Source: Juglans regia (Eukaryota > Streptophyta > Magnoliopsida > Fagales > Juglandaceae). Taken from it: 64,000 nt of DNA. This document shows, piece by piece, positions 33,225-45,226 of the stretch. The DNA is taken from contig NC_049909.1 in assembly GCF_001411555.2 (NCBI RefSeq), positions 372,001 to 436,000 of the forward strand. The letters are read 5' to 3'. The position numbers and the translations under genes were made by a program. The notes beneath the pieces are model-generated. The model was not told where the DNA came from, ran no database searches, and worked only from the letters and a program-made list of their open reading frames with translations. Within the stretch, counting starts at the first letter, position 1. Each line of letters starts with the position of its first letter.

Positions 33225-35099
33225 GTGCTCAAAAGGAGGGGAGGGGCATCGGTCATGGCTTGGAAATGTGTCTTGTGATTGGTAGAGTGGGGCGGTGGTC
33301 GTGATGATGGCCTTCCTTAAGCTTGTGTCATGCTTTGCAGAGTGAATAGTGATATGAACTGCCATGATCTCATCATGGTAGGTGTTACAAGGTTGATAGA
33401 GGGGTAGAGCTACCTTGGTGTTGCAAGGAAGAAGAGAAAAAAACAATTAAAAACCAAGGCATGATGCCTTGCCATGATGCGCTGGGTATAGACCTAAAAA
33501 CTGGGAAGATGTTCATTTTTTTTGCTTGCATCCTTTGGTTTATCTTCATGGTTGTTTTGTGTAGGTATCAAGTCACTTCTTGAATGCTTTTTCAGGTGGT
33601 AGAAGGTGGAGGGTTGGCTACCCTATGATGATGAAGGTGCAGCTCAAAGACAAAGGTGTAATGGAGGGTGGTTGCCAAGTGAAGTTGTGCACAAAAGCCA
33701 TTCGGTTTTGGCTCTTCATGGGGGATGACTTGGGTCAAATTTATTATGATAATTTTTGGGGCTTATGGGGATTGGAGGAGCAAGGAGGTGGCATGTGGTG
33801 GTGGCTCAACCAAGAGCAGAATGCAACTAAATATCAATGTCAATCAGTTGCCATCCAACTAGCCTTTAGGTGGGGTTTTTGGTTTTGTTCTTGGAACCAA
33901 TTTTGTCTAAGGCTTGGTTTGGTTCTAAAGGAATAGAATGAGGTGTGCTTGGTGAGATTAGGACAAAAAATGAGATGGAATTGGCGTGGCTATGGGGTTA
34001 TTTTTAGTGCAATGCACATGAAAGTACACAAGTGAGCCGATTGGGTGGATTTGTGCAATGTCATGCTTTTGCTCTTAATGACATGTGTGGGATCAAGACT
34101 AAACTTCTAATTTAGTCTAAGAATGATTAAAAACAATAATAAAAATAATAAAATTCAGATAAAAAAGACTATAAAGATTATGAAGGGAAATTAAGCTCAA
34201 AGCATGGTTTAAATATCACTAATCATGTGGAATTTGATCAATGGTCTTAACCCAAGTTCAAACTTAATTTTTGGTCTAAGGAAAACTCTTAGGGGCATGG
34301 GGCACAATATGGACTTGAGGGAAACTCATGGTATGGTGTAAGTGGGCTCAAATTAGAAAGGTGAAAAATGCAAAACAAGGTGTTGGGCCTTGTTGGCCTT
34401 AAAAAGGCCATGAATGGGAGTTGCATAGTTTATGGGCTTTGGGTGTGGGTTGATGGGAGGCCTTGGGTCCAGATTTGAGGAGGTCATGAGAGGCCTCAAG
34501 ACCCACAAGAATGGGGCCAAAAAGGTTTGCCTTAACATAAACGGGCCATGGGTCAATACTAACACTAAGTTAGGCCCAAAAGGCCTTAAGCCTTCCTCAC
34601 ACATGGGTCAAACCTTTCTAAGGCTATCCTACGCAAAATTTAAATTCTTATAAGGCTTCATTCAAGTCTTCTAAGTCTTAGCTCATAACATTCTAAAGTT
34701 TAAGGGCTTTAAGACTATCACTAATGGGCTTGCTCACTAAACCACTAATGCTAAAGAAAATAAATCCCAATATAATATGGTAGTATAAGCTCATACTAAG
34801 GGTTAATTCTAATGGTAATTAGACGGGGTGTTACAGGTGTTGTACGTGCTTTCACCATGAAATTGTACCCTCACATCGTGAGTTAGGACTCATCATTGCG
34901 GATAAACTAAATATGGAAACTGCTGATTGAGCTGAATTATTATATATTTTATACATCTAGAACCAATATATTTCAATTATTTCATCACATTATTATTTAT
35001 TTTAGATGAAAAAATGGTTAAGAGGCATAAATCCAAGCTGTGATTTAAATTGGTTTATAGCATGGTTTATGCTTAATTTTATAATTTGTGATTTACTCG

Positions 35100-35400
35100 A
35101 GGAATATTTCTTCACATGGATTTCTGAAGACAATTGTATCAGATAGGGATACACGTTTTACCTCTCGTTTGTCGCAAGGTCTTCAGGATGCAATGGGCAC
35201 TAAGTTGAAATTCAATAGTGCCTATCATTCTCAAATTGATGGGCAAACTGAACAAACAATCTAAGTTCTAGAAGACATGTTGAGAGTTTATGTCCTGCAA
35301 GGGAAAGGCGACTGGGAAAGCACCTGCCACTAATAGAGTTTGCTTACAATAATAGAATTGGCCACTTATGGCAACTAACTTTATGTAATGTCTTGAGGTT
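35100..35400 (+). pseudogene. chromovirus-type integrase fragment
   Basis: The frame at about 35113-35325 reads HGFLKTIVSDRDTRFTSRLS, AMGTKLKFNSAYHSQIDGQT and VLEDMLRVYV, the D-and-E part of a Ty3/gypsy integrase core. An in-frame TAA lies near 35261. No other domains of that element are adjacent. The preceding 34838-35099 shows nothing recognisable. Confidence 0.65.
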
Positions 35401-35539
35401 AATAAAGGGTGAGAAGCCCCTTTTTCCATGAAGTTTAGTATTGTGGTACATGTCACTAACGTTGTCACCACAACATGTTCCGTTTACATTTCATTGTGTT
35501 GTCATAAACTAAATATTTTACAAGTGTACTTTTCTTTCG

Positions 35540-37190
35540 ATTACTACATGCCTAAATTCCCTCTTGGGTGTTGACCGATCAGCCAACATCCTTGGCACCA
35601 TGGAACCTCACCTAGTCTTTCATGAAGGATGGGGCTCCACAACTTGGATGGTCGTTATTCCCATGCCAAGGGGTGGCATAGGAAATTCTTCTTCATCTCG
35701 AGTAATGGCTGGGGATTCCTGCCATGTGAGGCAATCCGTCAAGAACTTCCAGTTCAAGCGTTGTGGGATTTTGTCCCCTAGGACTGTGACCTTACCATTA
35801 CCCTTTTTTTATCATACTTGTTTGCACCTGATTTATGCTTGGGCTGAACAGAACGATAATGCCACTTGGTCTACCGTTCTACTCACTCGTAAGAATATTA
35901 ACAGGTTCTTGGTGTGTTCCACTGCCACTAGAAGGTAGTGGGTCTGCTCGACCAACCTCTCACCTTTTAGAGGAAACTATGGACCAGGCAAAGATTGACT
36001 TGGCACTAGTCTTGGATGCTAAGTCTCCCAGGTTGGTTGACCAAGGGTAGAGTCGGTGTCCCTCAGCTTCCCCTGGACGCCAAGACAAGATTCCTGATCG
36101 AAAGGGGCCGATATTGACATGGTTCTACACTCTGCGTTCTTGGAACCTGCTTCTGAGGTTCTTGCGGGTCCTTAGATGCCTTTTGATTAAACGGGTGAAA
36201 CATCTTTAGTGACGAACAAAGGTGTTGGAAACCCTGAGGCTGGTGGAGAGGTGTTTTCCCGGTCGAGTGGCGAGCCTCCTTTGCCGTCTACACCTTCCAT
36301 GGTCTCGGTTGGCCTAACCCCAGAGATCTACTTTGCTACTCGTGGGTTATCTCCGAATGATTCCCTGGGTGCAGGTTTTATCGAAAATCATGTTTACATT
36401 CCTTATTCGCCCTTTAGCGCCTTTCCTCTTAGGGGTGACGTTCGTTCACCTCCTCGCTCAGGCAAATTAGGGGCGATGCTGGCACTGCCTCAGCTGCTTC
36501 TCAGCCGCGTGCTCCTAACGCTCTGCCATCTCATGGCATTGATGGGCTAGGTAGCTCCAAAACGTCTCTTGCCAGGCGGAACTCAATTTTCTCAAGGCCT
36601 ACCCCACAAGCAAACAGGCATAGGGACAAATATGTCCATGAAATTGCGCATAAGCTCAGAGTCTTTCGATCTTTAGAAATTTTCTTCATCTTGGTCTCCG
36701 TGTTTGGTTCAATCATGTTTTCTAGCTTGATTGGTTCTATGTCTTAGGGGGTCGACCAACTTGCCGCTTGGATCGTTGATAGCCAAGCTTATTTGAAGGA
36801 GGACCGTTCCATGCATTCTTTCATTGAGAAAGCTCAACGTGTAGTTTTCATGGCAAGGGAAGAGAGAGATGAGATGGCAGGAGCCCAATGGAGTCTTACT
36901 CCCATTCCTTGGAGGATCACATCGATGTTCTCTAAGTAAACGTGGTCGATCTTTGGTACGACTTGGAGAAGTCTCGTGAGGAAGTCATGAGGTGTTAGAC
37001 AAGGAGTAGCACAATTTATTTCGAGACTATCTTCAATGCCTAGACAAAGAGTTGGAGGAGGAGTGCGATTGAGACACTTATAATGGTCGAGAAGTACAAT
37101 GTTTGGGAAAGTGGCCTCTTTATTGCATTGGTACAATTACATTGGACATCTTACACAAAGTATCTCCTAAGGTGCTTAGCTTTTAATGGA
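35540..37190 (+). pseudogene. degenerate antisense ORF of the Tat/Ogre-type element
   Basis: Broken plus-strand frames (35564-35938, 35835-36050, 36209-36550 and further pieces to about 37190) carry segments such as RKFFFISSSNGWGFLPCEAI and, later, helical charged stretches. This resembles the gypsy-associated domain often annotated Transposase_28, though I rate that low. It lies head-on against the minus-strand pol, just downstream of integrase, where some Tat elements (for example Grande) are known to carry an antisense extra ORF. Its function is unknown in the family. Confidence 0.4.
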
Positions 37191-40100
37191 TGAGGCAACT
37201 CTTTCCCTTCGGTATCTTTAAGGTGGTATGATCCCAACTTGTGGCTAGCTGGCACCACATACCGTCCTTCCCATCGCTGGCCAAGATTTCCTTCTTCTGG
37301 TGTGGTTGTGCCCCTTTCTTTTAGGACCAAGTCCCCAACTTAAAATGACTTGGGTCGTAGTCTTCTATTAAAGTACTGCACTGCCTTTCTTTCATTAGTC
37401 ATCGTCCTAACTTCTGCCTCTTCCCTTATTTCATCCAAAAGGTCATGACTCTCTTTTAACCCCTGGTTGTTTGGCATTTCAACTAAGTGCTAGACCCAAT
37501 AGCTCGGCATTCCCACTTCGATTGTTATCATTGCCTCACTTCCATAAGTCAAGGCAAAGGGCATTTCCCCCATCGAGGTTTTGGCAATTGTGCTATATGC
37601 CCACAAGACTTTTGGGAGCTCCTTGGCCCAGGCTCCCTTTTTGTTTGTCAGTTTCTTCTTTAGCATACCCATTAGTGTCTTGTTAGTCACCTCGACTTAC
37701 TTGGCTTGAGGGTGCACTAGGGAAGAGTACTTGGCCTTGATTACCAATCTGGCACACCGACTTCAGTAGTGGTCAAAATTGAACTGTCGGCCGTTGTCCG
37801 ATATGATGCTCTGTGGTATCCTCAGCTGGCATATGATAGCCATCCACAGGAATCTGGTGATGATTTTGTTCTTGATGGTCATTAGGCTGCTTCTATGCAC
37901 TTTTTGAAATGATCCACGCCGACAACAACAAACTTTACTCCTCCCTTGCCTGGGGGCCTAGGTCTGGCAAGGTCAACACCCTATTGTGTGAAAAGCCATG
38001 GTGACATTATTGGTGCTAATTCATGTGGGAGATGTGGTATTGGTGCATGTAGCTGACACTTTGTGCACTTTTTGACAAACTCTTCCGCGTCCTTGAGGGT
38101 GTGTGGCCAGTAGTATCCCGCTCTCTTGACCTTCCTCGCTAGGGCTCTTCCGCCAAAATGATTTCCACATACTCATTCATGTATTTCAGACATTATGTAA
38201 TGCGCTTCTTATGGAGAGATGCACCTCAGGAGGGGCATAGAGAAGCCTCACTTATACAACACCGTGCCTCAAATTGAATAGGGTCGCTCTATTCTTCATC
38301 TTTCTTGCCTCCCATTTGTCATCAGGAGCTTCCCTATAAATAGGAATTTTGTCACATCAAGCACCCATTTTGAGGTTTTTTTTCTTACCTCCGAGGCTTC
38401 CAGCCTAACACCAAGGGTTCCTATCGTCCTGGTGGTCACTTTCCAAGGTCAAGTTGTGTCATCGATGCTTGATGCTGACTGCGCCAATTTATCAGCCTTC
38501 CAATTGTCCTCCTAGGGAACTTGGTTAATACGAAAATACTAGAAACAATCTCACCTTTCCCATACTTGTTGTAGATACTTCTTAACTTTTTCACTCTTCA
38601 CTAGATATTCCCTCATTACTTGTTTGACCACCACTTCAGAGTATGCCCTCATATCGACTTCATTGGCACCCATGGCCTCCACTATGGCGAGTCCTGCCAG
38701 CACGACCTCGTATTCTGCTTCATTGTTGGTAGTCTTGAACTCGAGTCTCATCGCTCAATAACTTTCTTTGTTGTTGCTTGCCATTATGTATACCTTTACT
38801 CCTGCGCTAGTGCGACACAAGGAGCTATCGACGTAGATTTTCCAAGGCTTCCTAATAGAGGTTCTTGGCACTTCCTCGGGGAAGTTAGCGAACTTAGCTA
38901 TAAAGTCTGCTAGTACTTGTCCCTTTACTGTGGCCCAGGGAAGATAATCGAGATTGAACTCACTTAGGTAGATTGATCAATTCACTAGGCAGCTCGACAT
39001 GTCTGGCCGTCACAGTATATTTTTTTAATGGTGCTTCTATTAAAACTTTTATTGGATGTGCCTGGACATAAGGTCTCAACCAACAGGTAGCTACCACTAT
39101 TGCGAATGCCAACATCTCCACTTTGGTGTATCTGGTTTTCGTTCCTCTCAAGGCTCGACTCGCGTAATAAACCAACCTATATAACTTCTCTTTTCTTGAA
39201 CCAGGGTAGCTGACATATCTTCTGGTGTAATCGACAAATACAAATACAAGGTTTCCCTTTCTCTGGTCTGGCATAGGAGTGGGGGATTTGACAAATACTC
39301 CTTTAGCTAGATGAAGGCCCTTTCACATTCATCGTCCCAGTCATGGATCTTCTACATCAGCCTATTGACTTGGACACTAACCTATCTATTCTTCCCATCA
39401 ACTTCTGCACCTTGTTTGGGTTCTTGGGTGAATTCATTTCAATGGTTGCCCGAATCTTTTCTGGGTTTGATTGAATTCCTCCTTCTAATACCATGAAGCC
39501 TAGGAACTTACCTAACCCCACTCTGGAAGCACACTTGATCGAGTTGAGCTTCATTTATATCGCCATAGTATACCGAAGGCTTTCCATAAGTCTGGAATAT
39601 GTCGTTAAGGCTCCTGACTCTTAACCAACAAGTCATCTACATATACTTCCATATTTCAGCTGATTTTCTCTTTGAACATCCGGTTCACCAACCTTTGGTA
39701 GGTAGCACTGGCATTTTTTAATCCAAAGGGCATCACTTGGTAGCAATACATCCCCCAGACTATTATGAAGGTGATCTTTTCTTGGTCGCCTTGGCTCATC
39801 CATATATGATTGTATCCAAAATAGTAGTCCATGAAACTCAACATCTGATGGCCTGCTGTCAACTCTACGATTCGATCGATATGGGGGAGGAGGAAACTAT
39901 CCTTCAGGCATACTTTGTTCTGATCTGTAAAGTCGATGCACATCCTCCACTTGTCGTTCGCCTTATTGACCAAGATGACATTGGAGAGCCATTCGGGGGT
40001 AGTAGGCTTCCTGAACCTTGTGACCAATAGGCACTTGACCACCTCTGCTATCATTGTGTACTTTTCTGTGCTGAAACTCCTCATTTTTTGTCAAACTTTT

Positions 40101-40590
40101 TTCACCTCAGGGTCCACTCATAGGTGATGTTCGATCACCTTCATGTCAATTATGGGCATGTCCTTGTTGCTCCAGGTGACAACGTCCCAGTGCTTGGCAA
40201 GTAATTGGTTCAACTATTGTCTTATTTGGGGCTTCATTTTGGTGCCAATCCTCACCGTTGCTTCCAGGAGAGCCTTGTCCAAGGCGACCAGCTCAAGAGG
40301 TTCTTTGACCTTTCCCTGCTTCAGATTTTGCTCATCTTGGGTCTCAATCTCGCGTTCAATGAACTCGGGTGGCAATACGGCAGTCATTCGTTGAGATCAG
40401 ATGGTTTGACTACCTTCACATCCTTTTCCCTATCCCTGAGTTCCTGTACGTACCATTCTCTTGCTAATGCCTCTTCATTGTGCACCTCTCTAACACTTGC
40501 CTTTTTAGAGAACTTCATCTTTAGATGGTATGTTGAGGAGATAGCCTTTTGGGATTTCAAGGTCAATCATCGATGATGGCGTTGTAGGAT
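37140..40590 (-). pseudogene. Tat/Ogre-type Ty3/gypsy pol: RT, RNase H, integrase (decayed)
   Basis: RT (40084-39600) shows WRMCIDFTDQNKVCLKDSFL, VMPFGLKNASATYQRLVNRM and catalytic VYVDDLLVKS. An RNase H follows (YYASRALRGTKTRYTKVE), then the second RNase H typical of Tat (RLEFKTTNNEAEYEVVLAGL). Integrase shows VEVTNKTLMGMLKKKLTNKK and PFALTYGSEAMITIEVGMPS, ending near 37150. Stops and frameshifts are frequent. The N-terminal protease and gag are displaced to 48.5 kb and 61.7-63.1 kb by later insertions. Confidence 0.78.
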
Positions 40591-40595
40591 GATTG

Positions 40596-42197
40596 TGATA
40601 TGAACCCGCGGGAATGGAATCCCTTGAACCCACAATCAATTTAAAAACTCCCAAGAAAGCCAAAATCAAGTCAAAGGATGGAGAATCTAGACCCAATGAG
40701 AACTAGTTTCAAGAACCTAGATTATATTAAAATCTAGACTCGTTGAAGAACCCGTCTCAAGAGCCCAAATTACAAGGAGGAACGCCATAAAAGTTGTGAT
40801 TTACCTTTGATAAGTTCAAGAGTTCAATCAAGAACAAGATGAGTAAACTCAACTCACAAATAAAATTCAATATTGTCTAAAACTTCAAATGAGGCTACAA
40901 AGAGTATTTAAACTAGGGGTGGCAATATGTGACACGACCCGTTAACCCAACACGAACACGACACGATAAAAGCGGGTTAGGGTTTAGCCTTAACGGGATC
41001 GGGTCAAAACGGGTTGACCCGTTAAGACACGATTGCTTAACGGGCCACTAATGGGTCAACCCGTTATGACCCATTATAACCCGTTATGACTCGTTAAAAA
41101 AATTAAATTTACCTTTATACCCTTAGACCTAAAGGGTAGGGAGGACGTTCCACTTCCTTCTTCAAGTTCTAAATTTATTTAGATCTGTGTTTTTAATTTT
41201 TTATTATATTTGAGATTGTAATATTAATATATATACATTGTATGTTTTGTCTATTACATTTGGGATGTAATTTTAATAATGAATATTATTACAAATTGTG
41301 TGGATCATATTTGTTTAGATTGTAATTTTAGACTTGTAGTTAGTTTTTTATTTTTTATAGATATTATTTATATTTAAATATTTATATAAAATCAATTAAG
41401 TCAAACGGGTCGTGTCGTGTCGTATCGTGTATGTCCAACCCATTAACGTAAACGGGTTGAAACGGAACGGGTCGTGTCGTGTTATGTCGTGTCAATTTAT
41501 TTCTTATTCATTAACGGGTCATAACGGGTCGTGTCGTGTCAACCCGTTATCTTATCGTGTCGTGTTCGGGTTTGGAATTTTGACACGAAATCCTTAACGG
41601 GTCGTGTTCGTGTTGACCCATTAAGTGTAATGTACATACATTGACACGACACGAACACGACCCGTTAACACGATTTGACACCCCTAATTTAAACCAAACC
41701 TAATTAAAACCCTAGCCAAAATAAAGCCCCTTTTATCCAAAATGCCCCTGGATGAACAGTGTTGCGGCTACAATAACGCTACAGTAACATCTTGAAACCC
41801 TAGTTCCTAAAAAGTAACTTTCCAAATAAGCCCTTGGCCAAAATACAATGACTTCCCAAAAACCCTAGTTCATTAAAAATAAGACATGTGGGCCAAACAT
41901 CTTCAAGCCCACTTATTCTAAACTAATAAAATAAATCATTTAACCAAATTGGAAGCCTCCAATAATAATATGCCCTATCTCTAAGTCATGTCTTCCACAG
42001 CTTGAATCAAGTGGATCAAAACTGGTTCTCCTTCTTTCAAGCCCATCTTGAGTGTTGGGCTCTTGCTAGCTTCATCCCAAGTGGATTGCACCAATCTGTG
42101 CATTGCTTCCTTGATCTTATTGGCCCTTGATCTTGTAATTGGCCCATCTGAAACTTGCAAAAGATCATTAAGAGTAGGCCCACCTTGGTTCCCATCA
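40596..42197 (-). repeat. element A 3' LTR (1602 bp, with nested MITE)
   Basis: Without the 773-bp MITE and its 8-bp duplication it is 821 bp, matching the 5' LTR. It contains the pol stop codon at 41981-41983, just after LIHLIQAVEDMT. The polypurine tract adjoins its right edge at 42198-42211. Confidence 0.88.
40914..41686. mobile_element. hAT-type non-autonomous element (773 bp)
   Basis: The termini TAGGGGTGGCAAT and ATTTGACACCCCTA are inverted repeats. The 8-bp duplication ATTTAAAC lies at 40906-40913 and 41687-41694. The matching site in the other LTR of element A is uninterrupted. Subterminal regions are full of short GGGTCGTGTCGTGTC-type repeats in both orientations. There is no transposase frame. 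An 8-bp duplication with C/TAGGGGTG ends suits hAT. Confidence 0.9.
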
Positions 42198-44149
42198 TTC
42201 CCCCTCTCCTCAAAAGGATTCGACCTCGAATCTTCACTTACATAAAAATGAGAAAGATCAGAAACATTGAAAGTAGCAGAAACATTATACTCACCTGGAA
42301 GATCTACTTTATATTCATTGTCATTAATTTTCTCAAGAATTTGAAAAGGTCCATCTCCTCGAGGATGCAACTTAGTCTTTCTTTGGGCTGGGAATCTTTC
42401 TTTGCGCATGTGAACCCAAACACAATCTCTTGGTTCAAAGATGACATGCCTTCACCTTTTATTAGCTTGGGAAGCAACCCTTTCATTCTTTTGGGCAATT
42501 TGAAGCCGTACCCTCTCATGAAGTGACTTCACCAACTTCGCCTTCTTTTGTTCATCCAAGCTACTCCTGCCATCAACAGGTAAAGACATCAAATCCAAAG
42601 GAGTAAGTGGATTAAATCCATAAATAATTTCAAAAGGAGAATATGAAGTAGTAGTATGCATGGTCTTATTATATGCAAACTCTATAAATGGCAAACAATC
42701 CTCCCAAGTTTTTAAATTCTTATGAACAACAGTGCGTAAAAGCTGAGTTAAAGTTCTATTAACTACTTCAGTCTAACCATCAGTCTGCGGATGACAAGTA
42801 GTGGAAAATAAGAGCTTAGTACCCAATTCCCCCACAACACCTTCCAAAAGTAGCTAAGAAATTTAACATCCCTATCAGAAACAATACTCCTAGGTACACC
42901 ATGGAGTCGCACTATCTCCCGGAAAAAACAAGTCAGCTATGTTTGTGACACCATCTGTTTTATGGCATGGAATGAAATGTGCTATCTTACTGAATCTATC
43001 CACAACCACAAAAATAGAATCTCTACCCCCTTTTGTCCTAGGCAGCCCCAAAACAAAGTCCATAGATATGTCTACCCATGGCTCACTAGGAACAGGTAAG
43101 GGTGTATACAACCCATGTGGCAAAACCTTAGATTTGGCCTTTCTACATGTAATGCATCTTCCACAAATACGATTAACATCTCTCTTCATCTTAGGCCAAA
43201 AGAAATGTTCATGCAAAATGTCGAAAGTTTTCTTGACACCAAAGTGTCCCATTAATCCCCCACCATGTGCCTCATACACCAATAACTCACGCATAGAACA
43301 ACTTGGCACACAAAGTTTGATTTCTTTAAACAAATAACCATCATGCTTGTAAAACTTACCAAATGCTACCTTATCACATGCCACATACACATTAGAAAAA
43401 TCAGCTTCATCGGCATACATGTCTTTCACATATTCAAACCCAAGCATTTTAGCACTTATAGAAGTAAGAAGTACATACCTCCGAGATAGAGCATCATCAA
43501 CAATGTTCTCCTTACCTTGCTTGTAACATATGACATAGGGAAATGTCTCAATGTATTCCATCCATCTAGCATGCCTTTTATTCAACTTACCTTGACTCTT
43601 GAGATGCTTCAATGATTCATGATCAGTGTGGATCACAAATTCCCTTGGCCATAGGTAGTGTTGCCAAGTCTCTAATGCACGAACAAGAGCATAAAGCTCT
43701 TTGTCATAAGTAGGGTCCTTCAGGGATGCCCCACTTAGCTTTGCACTGAAGAAGGCTATGGGCCCCCTATCCTGCATCAAAATGGCCCCAATCCCTATTC
43801 CTGAGGCATCACATTCAATCTCAAAAGTTTTGTTAAAATCAGATAATGCTAATACAGGTGCAGAGCACAACCTTTCTTTAATAATGGCAAAAACATTCTC
43901 TTAATTAGCCCCCCAATGAAACCCAACATTCTTTTTAATTACCTCAGTGAGTGGTGCAGCAATAGTGCTAAAGTCTTTAACAAAACACTGATAAAAGTTA
44001 GCTAAGCCATGAAAGCTTCTTACCTCAGTGATGTTTTTTTGGCATTGGCCACTCCTTGATGGCCTTGACTTTCTCTTCATCCACCTCAATACCTTTTGCA
44101 CTAACAACATAACCAAGAAAAAACAACTTTTTCCATGCAAAAGGCACAT
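41981..44149 (-). pseudogene. element A RNase H and integrase, ending inside the 3' LTR
   Basis: RNase H shows [38 protein letters not shown] and [16 protein letters not shown]. Integrase has the zinc motif [26 protein letters not shown] and the first core Asp in [19 protein letters not shown] frameshift near 42890 removes part of the core, which resumes with PFIEFAYNKTMHTTTSYSPF. The C-terminal part (42409-41981) passes through the polypurine tract into the LTR (GPITRSRANKIKEAMHRLVQ). Confidence 0.82.
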
Positions 44150-45226
44150 TTCTTGAAATTAGCATACAACTTTTCACATCTCAACACATCAAACACATAT
44201 CTCAAATGCTCAATATGTTCATTTAAGTCCTTGTTGTACACTATGATATCATCAAAGTACACAACCACAAACTTGCCTATGAATGCACGTAGGACATGGT
44301 TCATTAATCTCATGAAAGTACTGGGCGCATTTGTAAGTCCAAATGGCATAACCAACCATTCATAAAGCCCATACTTAGTCTTAAAAGCAGTTTTCCATTC
44401 ATCACCCTCTTTCATTCTAATTTGATGGTACCCACTTTTAAGATCAATTTTATTGAAAATACATAAGCCATGCAATTTATCAAGCATATCATCCAATCTA
44501 GGAATGGGATGGCGGTACTTTACCGAGATATTATTGACCGCCCTGCAATCAACGCACATCCTCCACGTCCCATCATTCTTTGGCACTAGTAGCATTGGTA
44601 CTACACAAGAGCTAATGCTCTCCCTCACGTACCCCTTGCTTATCAAATCCTCAACTTGCCTCTGAAGCTCCTTTGTCTCCTCTGGATTATTCCTATAGGC
44701 TGGTTGGTTTGGAATAGCAACCCTAGGCATAAAATCAATCTGGTGCTCAATGCCTCTAATGGGTAGCAACTCATTTGGCATCTCCTCCGAAAATACATCC
44801 TCAAACTCCTGCAACAAAGAAACAACCAAACAAGGAAGAGACTGGTTAGTTTCATCAAGAGTAAGATAAGACTCTTTATAGATAAGAAAAATCATAAGGC
44901 GATCTGCGAAGAAAGCCCTCTTAACCTCACTCTCTCTTGCATAGAAACTCACTTTTGCCTTTCCTTTTCACTCTGCAGACTCTCTTTCTTTTTTTTTCTT
45001 GTGGCTCCACTCTTTTTTCTTTACTCTCAGCCACCTCTCTACTTTCTTTTTCACTCTTTCTTTTATGCTCATTTTTACTCTCACTCTTTCTTTTTTGCTC
45101 AATCACTTTTTCACTCTTTCTTTTTTTATCACTCTCATTTTCACTCTTTCTCTTTTGATCACTCTCATTTTCACTCTTTTGTTTTTGAGCAACCTCACTT
45201 TTCAATTTCAATTGGTCCTCATAGAC
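44101..45226 (-). pseudogene. element A Lys/Glu-rich linker and reverse transcriptase
   Basis: After a stop near 45225, about 70 residues of KRKSE/ESDQ-type repeats (45211-44990) precede RT. RT (about 44830-44110) has HQIDFMPRVAIPNQPAYR, DGTWRMCVDCRAVNNISVKY and PFGLTNAPSTFMRLMN, with intact VVYFDDIIVY. The frame breaks near 44101. The linker makes the plus strand pyrimidine-rich here. Confidence 0.82.

Larger units (their letters stand above)
30777..34837 (-). mobile_element. copy 1 of a ~4-kb non-coding LTR-like repeat
   Basis: The left end is TGTTGGGACACCCCCAAC and the right end GGGGTGTTACA. On the minus strand it would read TGTAACACCCC..., a usual LTR start. The left two thirds aligns by eye with 48557-51184 (shared CACCAG..GGTGTCATAA, TGACACAA..TCTA and GTGGGTC.ACAAGG blocks). 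The right third aligns with about 60480-61702 (shared CTAGGGGCATG, ATGGTATGGTGTA.GTGGG). A minus-strand TATAAAAAG at 33224-33216 would be the LTR promoter. No primer site is visible at the left end, so it may be a solo LTR. Confidence 0.5.

Noticed and set aside
33580..33936. 118-residue plus-strand ORF
   Set aside because: It is low-complexity (Gly/Trp-rich), has no domain, and lies inside the LTR-like repeat; its equivalent in copy 2 is not conserved as a frame.
34353..34653. Overlapping short ORFs on both strands near 34.4-34.6 kb
   Set aside because: They come from GGGCC/TTGGGC-rich repeat sequence that is shared, with different frames, by 61.0-61.5 kb.
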